Positions 8,259-17,316 are shown, numbered from the stretch's first letter. The stretch: 64,000 nucleotides of DNA from Bacteroidia bacterium (GCA_016788065.1 JAEUTI010000001.1:1-64000), one strand, 5' to 3'. A program made the numbers and translations. Notes: generated by a model not told the origin, from the sequence alone.

Positions 8259-9473
8259 TCAGGATACCCTGGTTTCCTGATTCATGAGTGTTGCAACCTC
8301 ATCAACAGCTTTCAAAATAACTTCACAACAGATGAAGATTTGATGATCGGAGATAATCAAAGGTGGCGCAATGCGCATTTTATGTGGTGCAAACAGAAAC
8401 CAATCGGTGAAAACTCCATTGGCTATGCATCTCTTAATCACCTCCTTATTGAACCATTCTGTATCCAGATCAACACCTAAGAGCAACCCTTTTCCGGTTA
8501 CTTCCCTGATAAAGGGATGAACCAGCTTTTCGCGAAAAAGTTCACTTTTGCGAATAATTTCCGCTTCGCTGATGTCCTTTAGTATGTTCAAGGTTGCCAA
8601 GGCAGCTGCACAACTCACAGGATGTCCCCCGAAGGTAGTAATATGCCCAAGTACCGGATTGTTGGTAAACTGTTGCATCAGTTGATTACTCGCAACAATA
8701 GCACCCAGCGGCATCCCGCCACCAATTCCTTTTGCCAGCAACAATATGTCGGGAGTAATACCTTCATCCATAAATGCCATAAAGGGACCGGTACGGCGAA
8801 AACCACTTTGAATTTCATCCACAACCAGCAAAGTTCCGGTTTCGCGGCAACGACTTTGCAGTTGAGCTAAATAATTTACTTTAGGTGATACAGCTCCTGC
8901 TTCTCCCTGAATAATTTCAGTCACCACACAAGCCGTATTTTCTGTAATACTATTCAAAGCTTCCTCACTGTTGAATTGAAGATGCTTTATTCCCGGTAAC
9001 AAGGGACGAAAACTGTTTCTGAAATATTCGGAACCGATGATGCTCAATGCTCCCTGCGTACTTCCATGGTAGGCATTTTCGAATGCAATTATTTCATGTC
9101 TTCCCGTCACCCGTTTAGCCAGTTTCATGGCTCCTTCCACAGCTTCAGATCCGGAATTAACCAGATAGCAACTATTCAGCGATGGAGGCAGCAATGCAGT
9201 GAGTGCTGCAGCAAACTGAACCTGTGGAGCCTGAATAATTTCTCCGTAAACCATCAGGTGCATATAACGAGATGCCTGTTCCTGCACTGCATGAACAACA
9301 TCCGGATGACAATGTCCGACACTGCTGACAGAAATTCCGGAAATCAGATCGATGAGTACTTTGTTATCGGCTGTATGCATTTCACAGCCTGCAGCAGATA
9401 CAATTTCGAGCATCAAAGGCTCATCACTGGTTGGTGCTAAGTGCTGCAGAAAAAGCTGGCGGTTGGTTAACAT
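8259..9473 (-). CDS. Class III pyridoxal-phosphate aminotransferase (acetylornithine aminotransferase-like)
   Basis: The 404-residue fold-type I aminotransferase shows SGSEAVEGAMKLAKRVTGR, FENAYHGST, VVDEIQSGFRRTG (PLP-ring Asp) and the Schiff-base lysine Lys248 in LLLAKGIGGGMPLGA. Class III enzymes transfer amino groups from omega-amino donors. The closest known roles are acetylornithine or ornithine aminotransferase, but no arg genes surround it, so the substrate stays open. The minus-strand promoter box at 9478-9485 leaves only 4 bases before the ATG, which suggests a leaderless transcript. Confidence 0.85.
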   Translation of the reverse strand: MLTNRQLFLQHLAPTSDEPLMLEIVSAAGCEMHTADNKVLIDLISGISVSSVGHCHPDVVHAVQEQASRYMHLMVYGEIIQAPQVQFAAALTALLPPSLNSCYLVNSGSEAVEGAMKLAKRVTGRHEIIAFENAYHGSTQGALSIIGSEYFRNSFRPLLPGIKHLQFNSEEALNSITENTACVVTEIIQGEAGAVSPKVNYLAQLQSRCRETGTLLVVDEIQSGFRRTGPFMAFMDEGITPDILLLAKGIGGGMPLGAIVASNQLMQQFTNNPVLGHITTFGGHPVSCAAALATLNILKDISEAEIIRKSELFREKLVHPFIREVTGKGLLLGVDLDTEWFNKEVIKRCIANGVFTDWFLFAPHKMRIAPPLIISDHQIFICCEVILKAVDEVATLMNQETRVS

Positions 9474-9477
9474 GCTA

Positions 9478-9485
9478 CAAATTTA
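9478..9485 (-). promoter_or_regulatory. -7 promoter box of the aminotransferase gene
   Basis: TAAATTTG on the minus strand matches the Bacteroidota TAnnTTTG -7 element and ends 4 bases before the ATG at 9473. No clear -33 box was seen. Confidence 0.55.
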
Positions 9486-9510
9486 CTAAAGAAAGGTGGT
9501 CCCCTAAATA

Positions 9511-9538
9511 AAAAATCGGGAAACCTGAGTCTCCCGAT
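9511..9538 (-). terminator. Terminator of the sigma/anti-sigma operon
   Basis: Read on the minus strand, the arms ATCGGGA/TCCCGAT (9532-9538 and 9515-9521) are followed by a T run. It sits 40 bases past the last gene of the operon. Confidence 0.75.
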
Positions 9539-9577
9539 CGAACCTGACATTATAAAAACCTAAACATTAATATGCGA

Positions 9578-10063
9578 TTATCTCCTTGGTGGCGGTGGCC
9601 CTCCACCCTCTCTGCGATCCTGAATTCGCTTTAACAAGTCGCGTTTAAATTCTTCTTCAGCGCGGTAAAGCCTTGCTACCTTTTTCATAGGGAGTTTCTG
9701 CTTGAATTGTGCATGATATTTCTTTAAAATATCGAGCTCATTCTGCCTGAAAGCAATTTCGCTGTCGACTAGCTTTTCCACATCTTTATCGGCCATTTCA
9801 TCAAAATCATCCTTAGCCGATTTTCTTGCTTTCCGATGTGCCTCCCGCAGGTTTTCGACCTCATCCTGAAACTGGTTGTAAACAGGCCAGAAATCCTGAG
9901 CCTCTTGAGGGGTGAGATCGAGCTTTCTTGTTAGGAAGGCTACTTTCATGGCTTCTATCTGTTCCTTTTTTTCACCGGGAGGAGGACCACCGCCGGGTTG
10001 AGCCGCAGCAGAGAGTATCCAAACACTAAAAAAGGCTATCGCAATTAATTGGACTTTTTTCAT
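9578..10063 (-). CDS. Periplasmic LTXXQ/Spy-like protein, third gene of the ECF sigma operon
   Basis: The 161-residue protein has a signal peptide (MKKVQLIAIAFFSVWILSAAA) and a mature helical, highly charged chain rich in Lys, Glu and Arg. It contains LDLTPQEAQDFWPVYNQF, similar to the LTXXQ motif of Spy/CpxP-type periplasmic chaperones and sensors. Proline-glycine stretches lie at both ends (PGGGPPPG, GGGPPPPRR). Its start overlaps the stop of the anti-sigma-like gene by 4 bases. From position it may sense envelope stress or act as a chaperone in the sigma circuit; the family match is approximate. Confidence 0.6.
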   Translation of the reverse strand: MKKVQLIAIAFFSVWILSAAAQPGGGPPPGEKKEQIEAMKVAFLTRKLDLTPQEAQDFWPVYNQFQDEVENLREAHRKARKSAKDDFDEMADKDVEKLVDSEIAFRQNELDILKKYHAQFKQKLPMKKVARLYRAEEEFKRDLLKRIQDRREGGGPPPPRR

Positions 10064-10509
10064 AACTCATTTATTATTAATGATATATCTGTATTGTTTT
10101 CTATTAAGTAATCGTACATCTCAGATTTAACAGCATCCTGAACAGTGGTATCAGCTAAATCTTCAACGGTAATTTCATCATAAATAACCTCATCTTCCAA
10201 TCCGGTGAGATGGATATCCTGATAGGAAATAATAGGTTGGCTAACTTCTTTATTATCAATGGTTCTGAAGTAATTAACTCCAAAAATCAACGCTATAGCC
10301 AGTATTAACGAAAGACCCAGAACGACAGGTTTATAATTTCTGCTATAAGTTACCGGTTGCTTGCCGGCAGTTATTTTATCAGCAATAGCACCTGGCAACT
10401 GATTGAAATAGCCTTCCGGAACAGTAAACAGGTTTTTTCTACCTGCTTTTTCCAGATTCGGGAAGCGCTCGTCCTGATTTAGGTTATTATTTGAATTATT
10501 TGTTCCCAC
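10060..10509 (-). CDS. Putative membrane anti-sigma factor
   Basis: The 149-residue protein has a soluble N-terminal stretch, including NLEKAGRKNLFTVPEGYFNQLPGAIADKI, then one transmembrane helix at about residues 66-84 (VVLGLSLILAIALIFGV) and a short acidic periplasmic tail. The FxxPxGYFxxLP segment recurs, in my recollection, in Bacteroidota proteins encoded beside ECF sigma factors. It lies between the sigma gene and the LTXXQ-like gene. No classical zinc anti-sigma HxxxCxxC motif is present, so the role rests on position and topology. Confidence 0.6.
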   Translation of the reverse strand: MGTNNSNNNLNQDERFPNLEKAGRKNLFTVPEGYFNQLPGAIADKITAGKQPVTYSRNYKPVVLGLSLILAIALIFGVNYFRTIDNKEVSQPIISYQDIHLTGLEDEVIYDEITVEDLADTTVQDAVKSEMYDYLIENNTDISLIINEL

Positions 10510-10556
10510 TGTATTAGGTACTTATTGTGTTTAAGATGAATTAAATTTCAAATAGT

Positions 10557-11105
10557 TTAATTCCCGATCATGTATTTTTCGATTTTTTGCGCTGCAATAT
10601 GGTAAGAGGCTTTGAGAGCTCCTACAGATGTGCCCAAAACTTCCGACATTTCTTCATATTTCATTTCGTCATAGTATCTTAAATTAAAAACAATCCTTTG
10701 CTTTTCAGGTAGTGTGAGAATGGCTTTTTGCAGTTTCAATTCAATGGCATCACCGCTCATGGCGGGATCGGATTCCACCTTTTCTGAGAGATGTCGCTCG
10801 ACATTTACAATGGGTAAGAAAAAGGCAGTTCTTTTTTTCTTGAGAAAAGTGAGTGCTTCATTGGTGGCAATACGATAGAGCCATGTAAATAACTGCGCAT
10901 CTTCCCGAAAATTCGATAAGCCTTTCCATGCTTTAATGAAGGTATTCTGGACTACATCATTGGTGTCATCGTGATCAATGATAATTCGCCGTACATGATA
11001 ATAGACTTTCTGCTGGTATTTTCTTACCAGTAAATTAAAAGCATAATTGGGATTATCTCCATTCCTGAATTGCTCCAGCAATTCACCGTCGGAATATTCT
11101 GTCAT
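10557..11105 (-). CDS. ECF (sigma-70 family) RNA polymerase sigma factor
   Basis: The 182-residue protein has region 2 (YAFNLLVRKYQQKVYYHVRRII, DDTNDVVQNTFIKAWKGLSNFR, FTWLYRIATNEALTFLKKK) and region 4 (LPEKQRIVFNLRYYDEMKYEEMSEVLGTSVGALKASYHIAAQKI). Region 3 is absent, as in ECF sigma factors. It heads an operon with a membrane anti-sigma-like protein and a periplasmic protein, the usual layout of envelope-sensing ECF systems. Confidence 0.92.
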   Translation of the reverse strand: MTEYSDGELLEQFRNGDNPNYAFNLLVRKYQQKVYYHVRRIIIDHDDTNDVVQNTFIKAWKGLSNFREDAQLFTWLYRIATNEALTFLKKKRTAFFLPIVNVERHLSEKVESDPAMSGDAIELKLQKAILTLPEKQRIVFNLRYYDEMKYEEMSEVLGTSVGALKASYHIAAQKIEKYMIGN

Positions 11106-11147
11106 AGATCCTGATTAACGTCCGGTAAGCAGGGATCTGTTGCGGTA

Positions 11148-12155
11148 TTATCTCTGGCTGGTTTTCCGGTCAAGCACCTTTTTCGCTTTCTGCATAATAT
11201 CCGGTGCATCCAAACCATATTTAACCAGCAACTGATCCGGAGTGCCACTTTCACCGAAAGAATCATTAACAGCAACCATTTCTATTGGGGAAGGGAAATT
11301 GTTTGCCAGAAACTGTGCTACGGCATCTCCCAGACCTCCATTTTGCTGATGTTCTTCGGCAGTGACAACACACCGGGTTTTCATCACAGATTTTAAGACT
11401 GTACTGCCATCAAATGGTTTAATGGTAGCCATATTTATTACCTCAGCCGTTATACCGTTACCGGAAAGCATTTCAGCAGCCTGTAGTGCTTTCCACACTA
11501 AATGTCCTGTCGCTATGATAGTTACGTCTGAACCTTCGGTCATAACCTGAGCCTTACCGATAATAAACTCTTCATTGGGATCAGTAAAAACCGGCCATGA
11601 TGGTCGACCAAAACGAAGGTAAACGGGACCATGATGACGTGCAATGGCAAGGGTTGCTGCTTTTGTTTGATTGTAGTCGGCTGGACAAATTACTGTCATG
11701 TGTGGCAGCATCCGCATCATACCAATATCTTCCAGAATTTGGTGAGTTGCACCATCCTCACCTAAAGTGAGACCAGCATGGGAAGCACAAATTTTTACAT
11801 TCTTTCCGGAATAGGCAACCGACTGACGGATCTGATCGTAAACTCTACCGGTTGCAAAATTGGCAAAGGTGCCTGTAAAAGGAATTTTTCCTCCAATTGT
11901 CATCCCTGCAGCCATTCCAATCATGTTTGCTTCTGCAATTCCTGTTTGAAAAAAACGATCGGGAAATTCCTTGGCAAAGGCATCCATTTTGAGAGATCCG
12001 GTAAGATCGGCACAAAGTGCTACCACATCAGGATTCGTTCGTCCCAATTCCAGCAACCCGGCACCAAATCCGGAACGTGTATCTTTTTTTTCAGTGAATG
12101 AATAGGTTTTCATAGCAGCTTTATTGATGGTATTTGGTTCAGATAGTGTTTCCAT
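11148..12155 (-). CDS. Transketolase, C-terminal subunit
   Basis: The 335-residue protein carries the pyrimidine-binding and C-terminal domains of a split transketolase. Motifs include [45 protein letters not shown] (catalytic Glu), [24 protein letters not shown] and the C-terminal swivel domain. A second ATG at 12113 would trim 14 poorly conserved residues. It pairs with the N-terminal half at 13603-14445 to move two-carbon units between sugar phosphates in the pentose phosphate pathway. Unusually, a vWA gene separates the halves. Confidence 0.9.
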   Translation of the reverse strand: METLSEPNTINKAAMKTYSFTEKKDTRSGFGAGLLELGRTNPDVVALCADLTGSLKMDAFAKEFPDRFFQTGIAEANMIGMAAGMTIGGKIPFTGTFANFATGRVYDQIRQSVAYSGKNVKICASHAGLTLGEDGATHQILEDIGMMRMLPHMTVICPADYNQTKAATLAIARHHGPVYLRFGRPSWPVFTDPNEEFIIGKAQVMTEGSDVTIIATGHLVWKALQAAEMLSGNGITAEVINMATIKPFDGSTVLKSVMKTRCVVTAEEHQQNGGLGDAVAQFLANNFPSPIEMVAVNDSFGESGTPDQLLVKYGLDAPDIMQKAKKVLDRKTSQR

Positions 12156-12163
12156 TTTTTCGA

Positions 12164-13540
12164 TTAATTAATCATCACATTTTGTGAGATTCCGGAGGTA
12201 ATCCGAAATGATTTTTCTATAGTATAATCGGCTTCACGTGCATTTTTAGCTCTGTAAACTACGCGGTATTTGCCGGGGAGAAGTACCAGACTTTCACGCG
12301 ACATCTCCGAATTTAAATTATGAATCCAGCGCAGTGTATTGGCTTCTTCCACATAAACACTTCCATATCCCTGACCCGATGAAATAATATTTGCAATACC
12401 GGGATTGGGAACCTGCACCGTTGTTGTTTTGCTTTGCGAAACGGTAACATCATTGATGTATAATCGGGGAAGCGATAAAATTTCCAGATCATATTTTCCA
12501 GTAATATATCTTACAGTCGCATTAAATTCCTGCACATGTAATGTTTGCAATTCACCGGATTTCCTGACAATACATTTCAGGTTTCTATAATCACTCAACC
12601 CTTCAAACTTCAGAAACAAATCACCCTGAGGTGCATCAATGCCTACAGTAGTATGTTTTCCCGGAATAGAAGTGACTGAATCTTTTGAAACTGGAGGTAT
12701 GGTATGCACTACAATGCGATAACGGCTTAATGGATCAACCACTAAAGTATCAGGCAACCCTTTGGGATTCATGGTGTGGATGTAATTGTAACGAATAGCA
12801 CCACTGAAAGAATCGTAAAAAGTCATGTTCACATTCGTCTCTGTAGGAGCTCCACTCTGATCGAGAAGGTTTACTTGCAGCGTGGTATTATTTAGTGCTT
12901 GTGATATCACCACATTCATGATAGTTGAAAAAGAATTTTCTGTTGCAGCGTCATAAAAATTTCCTACACACTCAAATTGTTTCTGCAATTCTGTTGACAT
13001 ATTCAAACCAATAATAAATGGTTTCAGGAAGATTCCTTTTTTTTGCAGTGCATTGGAAACTGCACATGGATCACCATTACATTCTTCAATACCATCGGTA
13101 ATCAAAATAATTATGTTTCGTGCATTGGCATCCGGAAAATCTTTGCCACATTCTTCGAGTGAACGGGCAATGGGTGTGGTACCACTTGGAGAAATGGAAT
13201 TCAACTTTTCTTTAATGCGGTAACCATTTGCTTTGCCAAGAGGTACTTCCAAACGTGTATCATCACAATCCTGCGGGGGAAATTTTTTAGTGTGACCATA
13301 CACACGTAATCCGGTCTGCACGTTGTCAATCATATGCAGACTATCCACAATTGACGACAACAACTTCTTAGCGATTTCAAATCTGGTATCAGATTCCCAT
13401 CGTGCAAACATACTTTGTGAAGCATCGAAAAGAAATAGTATTCGCGTAGGCTGCTGACGGGATGGTACCACTTTGGTATCTGACTGCCCATTCACCAGGA
13501 ATGGCAGCACTAAAAATAATATCAACAGCAGTTTTCTCAA
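12164..13540 (-). CDS. Secreted von Willebrand factor A domain protein
   Basis: The 458-residue protein has a signal peptide ([18 protein letters not shown]) and a vWA domain at about residues 30-215. Its complete MIDAS is DASQSMF (DxSxS), [14 protein letters not shown] (Thr) and [14 protein letters not shown] (Asp). About 240 residues of beta-rich repeats follow, ending in [14 protein letters not shown]. Such proteins are usually periplasmic or surface metal-dependent binders. It sits between the two transketolase halves, 8 bases before the C-terminal half, so it is probably transcribed with them. No functional link to transketolase is known to me. Confidence 0.8.
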   Translation of the reverse strand: MRKLLLILFLVLPFLVNGQSDTKVVPSRQQPTRILFLFDASQSMFARWESDTRFEIAKKLLSSIVDSLHMIDNVQTGLRVYGHTKKFPPQDCDDTRLEVPLGKANGYRIKEKLNSISPSGTTPIARSLEECGKDFPDANARNIIILITDGIEECNGDPCAVSNALQKKGIFLKPFIIGLNMSTELQKQFECVGNFYDAATENSFSTIMNVVISQALNNTTLQVNLLDQSGAPTETNVNMTFYDSFSGAIRYNYIHTMNPKGLPDTLVVDPLSRYRIVVHTIPPVSKDSVTSIPGKHTTVGIDAPQGDLFLKFEGLSDYRNLKCIVRKSGELQTLHVQEFNATVRYITGKYDLEILSLPRLYINDVTVSQSKTTTVQVPNPGIANIISSGQGYGSVYVEEANTLRWIHNLNSEMSRESLVLLPGKYRVVYRAKNAREADYTIEKSFRITSGISQNVMIN

Positions 13541-13602
13541 TCCCTAATCCTTAATTCTTAATCCTTAATCCTCAATCCTTAATCCTTAATCCTTAATTCT
13601 TC
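13541..13602. repeat. Array of CTTAAT words between vWA and transketolase N-half genes
   Basis: The 62-base spacer consists almost entirely of degenerate tandem words of the form AATCCTTAATTCTTAATCC. The same word recurs in intergenic DNA near 17140, 18440, 44440 and 49973-50085. Confidence 0.8.
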
Positions 13603-14445
13603 CTAGTAGTCGCTGGTTTCCTGAAGTTGTTCCAATGCTTTTTGCAACTGTTCATCATTAGGAGCAATTCCATGCCATTTATGGGTGTGCATCATAAAGT
13701 CGACACCATTCCCCATAATTGTTTGCATTAAAATCAGAATGGGTTTACCTTTTCCTGTCATGGTTTTAGCTTTCAACAAAGTGTTAACCACTTCATTCAT
13801 ATCATTACCATTCATCTCGAGAACTTCCCAACCGAAAGCTTCGAATTTCGCACGAAGATTTCCCATTGGAAGTACCTGGTCGGTTGAACCATCTATTTGC
13901 TGACCATTAACATCCACTGTAGAGATGATATTGTCAACTTTATGAGCGGCGCCATACATAGCAGCTTCCCAGATTTGTCCTTCCTGTAACTCACCATCAC
14001 CATGTAATGAAAACACAATGCTTTTATCGTTATTCAGTTTCTTGGCCTGAGCTGCACCCAATGCAACAGAAAGTCCCTGACCTAATGAACCTGAGGCAAC
14101 TCGAACTCCGGGAAGTCCTTCATGGGTGGTAGGATGTCCCTGAAGACGGGTATTCAATTTGCGGAAAGTCGATAATTCTGAAACTGGGAAAAAGCCATTG
14201 CGGGCTAAAACGCTGTACCAAACCGGTGAAATGTGACCATTGGAAAGAAAAAATAAGTCCTCATTTTTACCATCCATATCGAAATTAGCTGCATCATAAT
14301 GCATCACTTTTCCATAAAGTGCGACCATAAATTCAACACATCCTAACGATCCGCCGGGGTGTCCCGACTGACAGCCGTGTACCATTCTAACAATATCACG
14401 TCTGACCTGTGTTGCAAGAGTCTTCAAATCAGCTAATTCCGCCAT
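13603..14445 (-). CDS. Transketolase, N-terminal (thiamine diphosphate-binding) subunit
   Basis: The 280-residue protein has the thiamine diphosphate-binding domain. HGCQSGHPGGSLGCVEFMVALYG is followed by FFLSNGHISPVWYSVLARNGFF, RVASGSLGQGLSVALGAA and the metal/ThDP motif GDGELQEGQIWEAAMYGAAHKVDN with VDVNGQQIDG. It forms the active transketolase with the product of 11148-12155. It is the first gene of the minus-strand unit, followed by the repeat array and the vWA gene. Confidence 0.92.
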   Translation of the reverse strand: MAELADLKTLATQVRRDIVRMVHGCQSGHPGGSLGCVEFMVALYGKVMHYDAANFDMDGKNEDLFFLSNGHISPVWYSVLARNGFFPVSELSTFRKLNTRLQGHPTTHEGLPGVRVASGSLGQGLSVALGAAQAKKLNNDKSIVFSLHGDGELQEGQIWEAAMYGAAHKVDNIISTVDVNGQQIDGSTDQVLPMGNLRAKFEAFGWEVLEMNGNDMNEVVNTLLKAKTMTGKGKPILILMQTIMGNGVDFMMHTHKWHGIAPNDEQLQKALEQLQETSDY

Positions 14446-14551
14446 GTTTCAAGGATTTTTATAACGTTGCAAACTTCGGCAAATTATATCTGACCACAAA
14501 TAAGGAGTTATTAACAGGGTGTTCATTACCATCGCTTATTAAGGATTCCAT

Positions 14552-14559
14552 TACCTTTG
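14552..14559 (+). promoter_or_regulatory. -7 promoter box of the MutS2-like gene
   Basis: TACCTTTG matches TAnnTTTG. It predicts transcription from about 14563, which rules out the TTG at 14557 as a start and favours GTG 14578. Confidence 0.65.
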
Positions 14560-14577
14560 CACCTCAAATTTAAAACT

Positions 14578-16653
14578 GTGCAGGTATTTCCTGAATCTTC
14601 CTTATTAACAACCGAGTTTGAAAAAGTCCGGGAGCGGATTTTACGCCATTGTATTTCCAGTATGGGGAAAGAGCAGGTTGCCCTTATTGCTCCAGGAACC
14701 GATTTTGACTTTATCCAGCATTTATTGAACCGGACTGCAGAAATGCACCAAATCATTGCTTCGGGATTACCTTTTCCAACCACAGGATATACTGACATCT
14801 CGAAAGAGCTTAATTTATTACGGATCGGGAATAGTGTTTTGCTGGAAGATCAATTCATGATGATTCATGGAATGATGTCGACCATAAAAGCATTGTTTGG
14901 ATTTTTTAAGAGTCGCCCGGGAGCGAATTCTGCATTAGTTACGATACAGGAAGGAACTACCTATGAACCTGAGATCATTAAAGCTATAGAAGAAATTCTG
15001 GATGAAAATGGTGTAGTAAAAACATCTGCTTCACCGGAATTATCGAGAATCAGGAAAAGTCTGCAACGCAATCGTGTTGAATCGGACCGAATGTATATGT
15101 CGGTTATTCAAAAATACCGAAGAGCAGGATGGATTACCGAATCGGAAGAAAGCAGTCGGAATGGCAGAAGGGTAATTGCCATTTTTGCTGAACAAAAACG
15201 TGCTGCACGAGGTGTTATTCATGATACCTCAGCAACCGGAAAAACAGCATTTATTGAACCTGAAGAAACGGTTGGAATTAATAATCTGATTGCTTCATTA
15301 GAACAGGAAGAGCGCCTTGAAATACTTCGTATCCTTCGGGAATTAACGGCGTCATTAAGAAAATATGTGCCACAACTGCAGCTTTACAGAATTCAGTTAG
15401 GAATATTTGATCTGAACTATGCAAAAGCACAATTTGCAATTGAAATAGATGGTAAGTTACCTCAGTTAGTTAAAGATGCTGTGATTAATCTCAAAATTGC
15501 ACGTCATCCCCTGCTCCTTCTTCATAATAAAGAACAGAAAAAACCAACTATTCCTTTTACGCTTGAGCTGAATCACGAACAACGGATTTTAGTTATCAGC
15601 GGACCAAATGCCGGCGGGAAAACCGTATGCATGAAGACTGCAGGATTGCTTCAGATGATGTTACAATCGGGGTTATTGGTGAGTGCGCATGAAGACAGTG
15701 TATTTGGAATTTTTCATAATCTTTTAGTAGATATCGGCGACAGTCAGTCGATCGAATATGAACTGAGTACATATAGTTCGCGATTACGACACATGCGCAT
15801 TTTTTTAGAGCGCGTGAATGAACGAAGCCTTTTTCTAATTGATGAATTTGGTACCGGAACAGACCCAAATTTAGGGGGCGCATTGGCAGAAGCGGTTTTG
15901 GAAGAACTCAATCTTCATAATGCATTTGGAATTATTACAACACATTACCTGAACTTAAAAGTAATGGCCGATCGTACTCCGGGAATTATCAATGGTTCTA
16001 TGGAATTCGATTTAAAGCGTCTGAGACCACTTTATCAATTACAAATCGGTAAGCCAGGCAGTTCGTATACTTTTTTAGTTGCCGAGCGAAGTGGTTTACC
16101 TCGGGAACTGATTAAAAATGCGCGAAGAAAAGTAGCCAGAAAACATTTGTTACTGGAGAAATTACTGACCGATGTTCAACATGAAAAATCACAAATCAAA
16201 TCGCAAGCCGACGAAATAAAACGAAAAGATTTACAACTTAAGGAACTCATCCGAAAAAACGAGGAGCTGACAAGAAATACGGAAAGCACCTTATCGGCCA
16301 AAGAAACAAAACTTAAAAAGCTCGAAGATAAAGTCCTTCGGGAAAATGAAGAGAAATTCCGTTCCTTTTTGAAAGAATGGAAAAAAGCAAAAGATAAAAA
16401 AGAAGTCTTCGATAAATTTTACCGACAATTTGTAAGAAAAAAACAAGTTGAGGATCCGCGGGTAACAGAAAAAAAGCGTCAGGAAAAACTGAAAGTACTG
16501 AGAGAAATAATAAAACCCGGTGTAAAAGTCAAATTAGAAAACGGCAGCACCATTGGTGTTGTTGAACAAATAGAAAACGACAAAGCCATAGTTATTTTCG
16601 GACAATTCAGAACATCGTGTGATTTGATTAATTTGGTAGCGGTTGAAAAATGA
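14578..16653 (+). CDS. MutS2-like DNA-binding ATPase lacking the Smr domain
   Basis: From GTG 14578 the protein has 691 residues. The N-terminal MutS2 region (TTEFEKVRERILRHCISSMGKE) precedes core and clamp helices and an ABC-type ATPase. Walker A is GPNAGGKT starting at residue 342, and Walker B is LFLIDEFGTGTDP around Asp422, followed by the switch ITTHYLNLK. A charged coiled coil (about 510-620) and a small beta domain (GVKVKLENGSTIGVVEQIENDKAIVIF) end the protein. MutS2 proteins act on recombination intermediates or stalled ribosomes. The usual C-terminal Smr nuclease domain is missing, so cleavage activity is not expected from that domain. Confidence 0.85.
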   Translation: MQVFPESSLLTTEFEKVRERILRHCISSMGKEQVALIAPGTDFDFIQHLLNRTAEMHQIIASGLPFPTTGYTDISKELNLLRIGNSVLLEDQFMMIHGMMSTIKALFGFFKSRPGANSALVTIQEGTTYEPEIIKAIEEILDENGVVKTSASPELSRIRKSLQRNRVESDRMYMSVIQKYRRAGWITESEESSRNGRRVIAIFAEQKRAARGVIHDTSATGKTAFIEPEETVGINNLIASLEQEERLEILRILRELTASLRKYVPQLQLYRIQLGIFDLNYAKAQFAIEIDGKLPQLVKDAVINLKIARHPLLLLHNKEQKKPTIPFTLELNHEQRILVISGPNAGGKTVCMKTAGLLQMMLQSGLLVSAHEDSVFGIFHNLLVDIGDSQSIEYELSTYSSRLRHMRIFLERVNERSLFLIDEFGTGTDPNLGGALAEAVLEELNLHNAFGIITTHYLNLKVMADRTPGIINGSMEFDLKRLRPLYQLQIGKPGSSYTFLVAERSGLPRELIKNARRKVARKHLLLEKLLTDVQHEKSQIKSQADEIKRKDLQLKELIRKNEELTRNTESTLSAKETKLKKLEDKVLRENEEKFRSFLKEWKKAKDKKEVFDKFYRQFVRKKQVEDPRVTEKKRQEKLKVLREIIKPGVKVKLENGSTIGVVEQIENDKAIVIFGQFRTSCDLINLVAVEK

Positions 16654-16854
16654 TAGATGGATTTCTGCAGAAAATGATAATCTTTAAGTACATAATTCCA
16701 TACGGTTAATCGTTCTCATTCAGCTTCACTTTCAGTTTTGCATCTGCCATGCAGGCTTTGTTACTTCTTACTTGACCAGCCATTTACTCTTCTCAGGCTT
16801 TTCATTACATCAAATTTCTCCTACACCATTATAATTCAACTGCCTTGAGGCTTT

Positions 16855-16882
16855 GTTACTTTTTGCTTAACCAAAAAGTAAC
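16855..16882. repeat. Perfect 11-bp inverted repeat (GTTACTTTTTG)
   Basis: The arms GTTACTTTTTG (16855-16865) and CAAAAAGTAAC (16872-16882) flank a 6-base loop. A diverged copy of the left side lies near 16757-16780. I recall similar words as common in Bacteroidota intergenic DNA. Confidence 0.75.
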
Positions 16883-16967
16883 CAAAAAGTCAAGAACAGC
16901 ATCAGGCACTTTCCTTCTTTCTTTAGTTGATTTTGGTGAATCACGTTTTGTCTAAATGATTGTAAAC

Positions 16968-17077
16968 TGTTGGAAGTTTGCCGTGCGCTGCTTTTTACTA
17001 AGACAGTTTTTTTCCAAGAAAAAACTGTCTTGTAAAAAAAGGCGCGAGTCGCGGCGCCAGAGGGCAAACTTCCAACA
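16968..17077. repeat. 110-bp nested inverted-repeat element
   Basis: The outer 15-bp perfect arms are TGTTGGAAGTTTGCC (16968-16982) and its complement at 17063-17077. Inside lies an AT-rich hairpin at about 16992-17038 (AAGACAGTTTTTT against AAAAAACTGTCTT, extended by about five more pairs with one bulge). A small GC hairpin GGCGC/GCGCC lies at 17041-17058. The DNA or RNA could fold into a three-branched structure. No coding potential is seen. Confidence 0.8.
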
Positions 17078-17284
17078 CGTGCTGGATGCTGTTCGGTCCT
17101 TTTAAGTGAATGCTGAGAAAATATACAGAGGGCGGATGTATTAAGAATTTAGGATTAAGGATTTTGGGTTCTAGCCAAATAGTATGTCATTATTAAATAC
17201 TCAATTCTTAATAATTTGATATTCACTACAAAACATGTTGGAGAATACGAATCACTTTTCTGCCAAAAATTTCCCCTCCAGCAT

Positions 17285-17316
17285 CCTCGTCCGATAGCTA
17301 TCGGACTGCGGCGAGG
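17285..17316. repeat. Hairpin with CCGATAGCTATCGG palindrome
   Basis: The 16-base palindrome TCCGATAGCTATCGGA (17290-17305) is enclosed by CCTCG (17285-17289) and CGAGG (17312-17316). Confidence 0.7.

Noticed and set aside
11148-14445. Transketolase halves as a frameshifted single gene.
   Set aside because: The halves are complete at both ends, match known split subunits and are separated by a full gene of 458 codons.
16867-17067. A 66-codon minus-strand ORF in the MutS2 spacer.
   Set aside because: It lies inside the nested inverted-repeat element and has no recognisable protein features.
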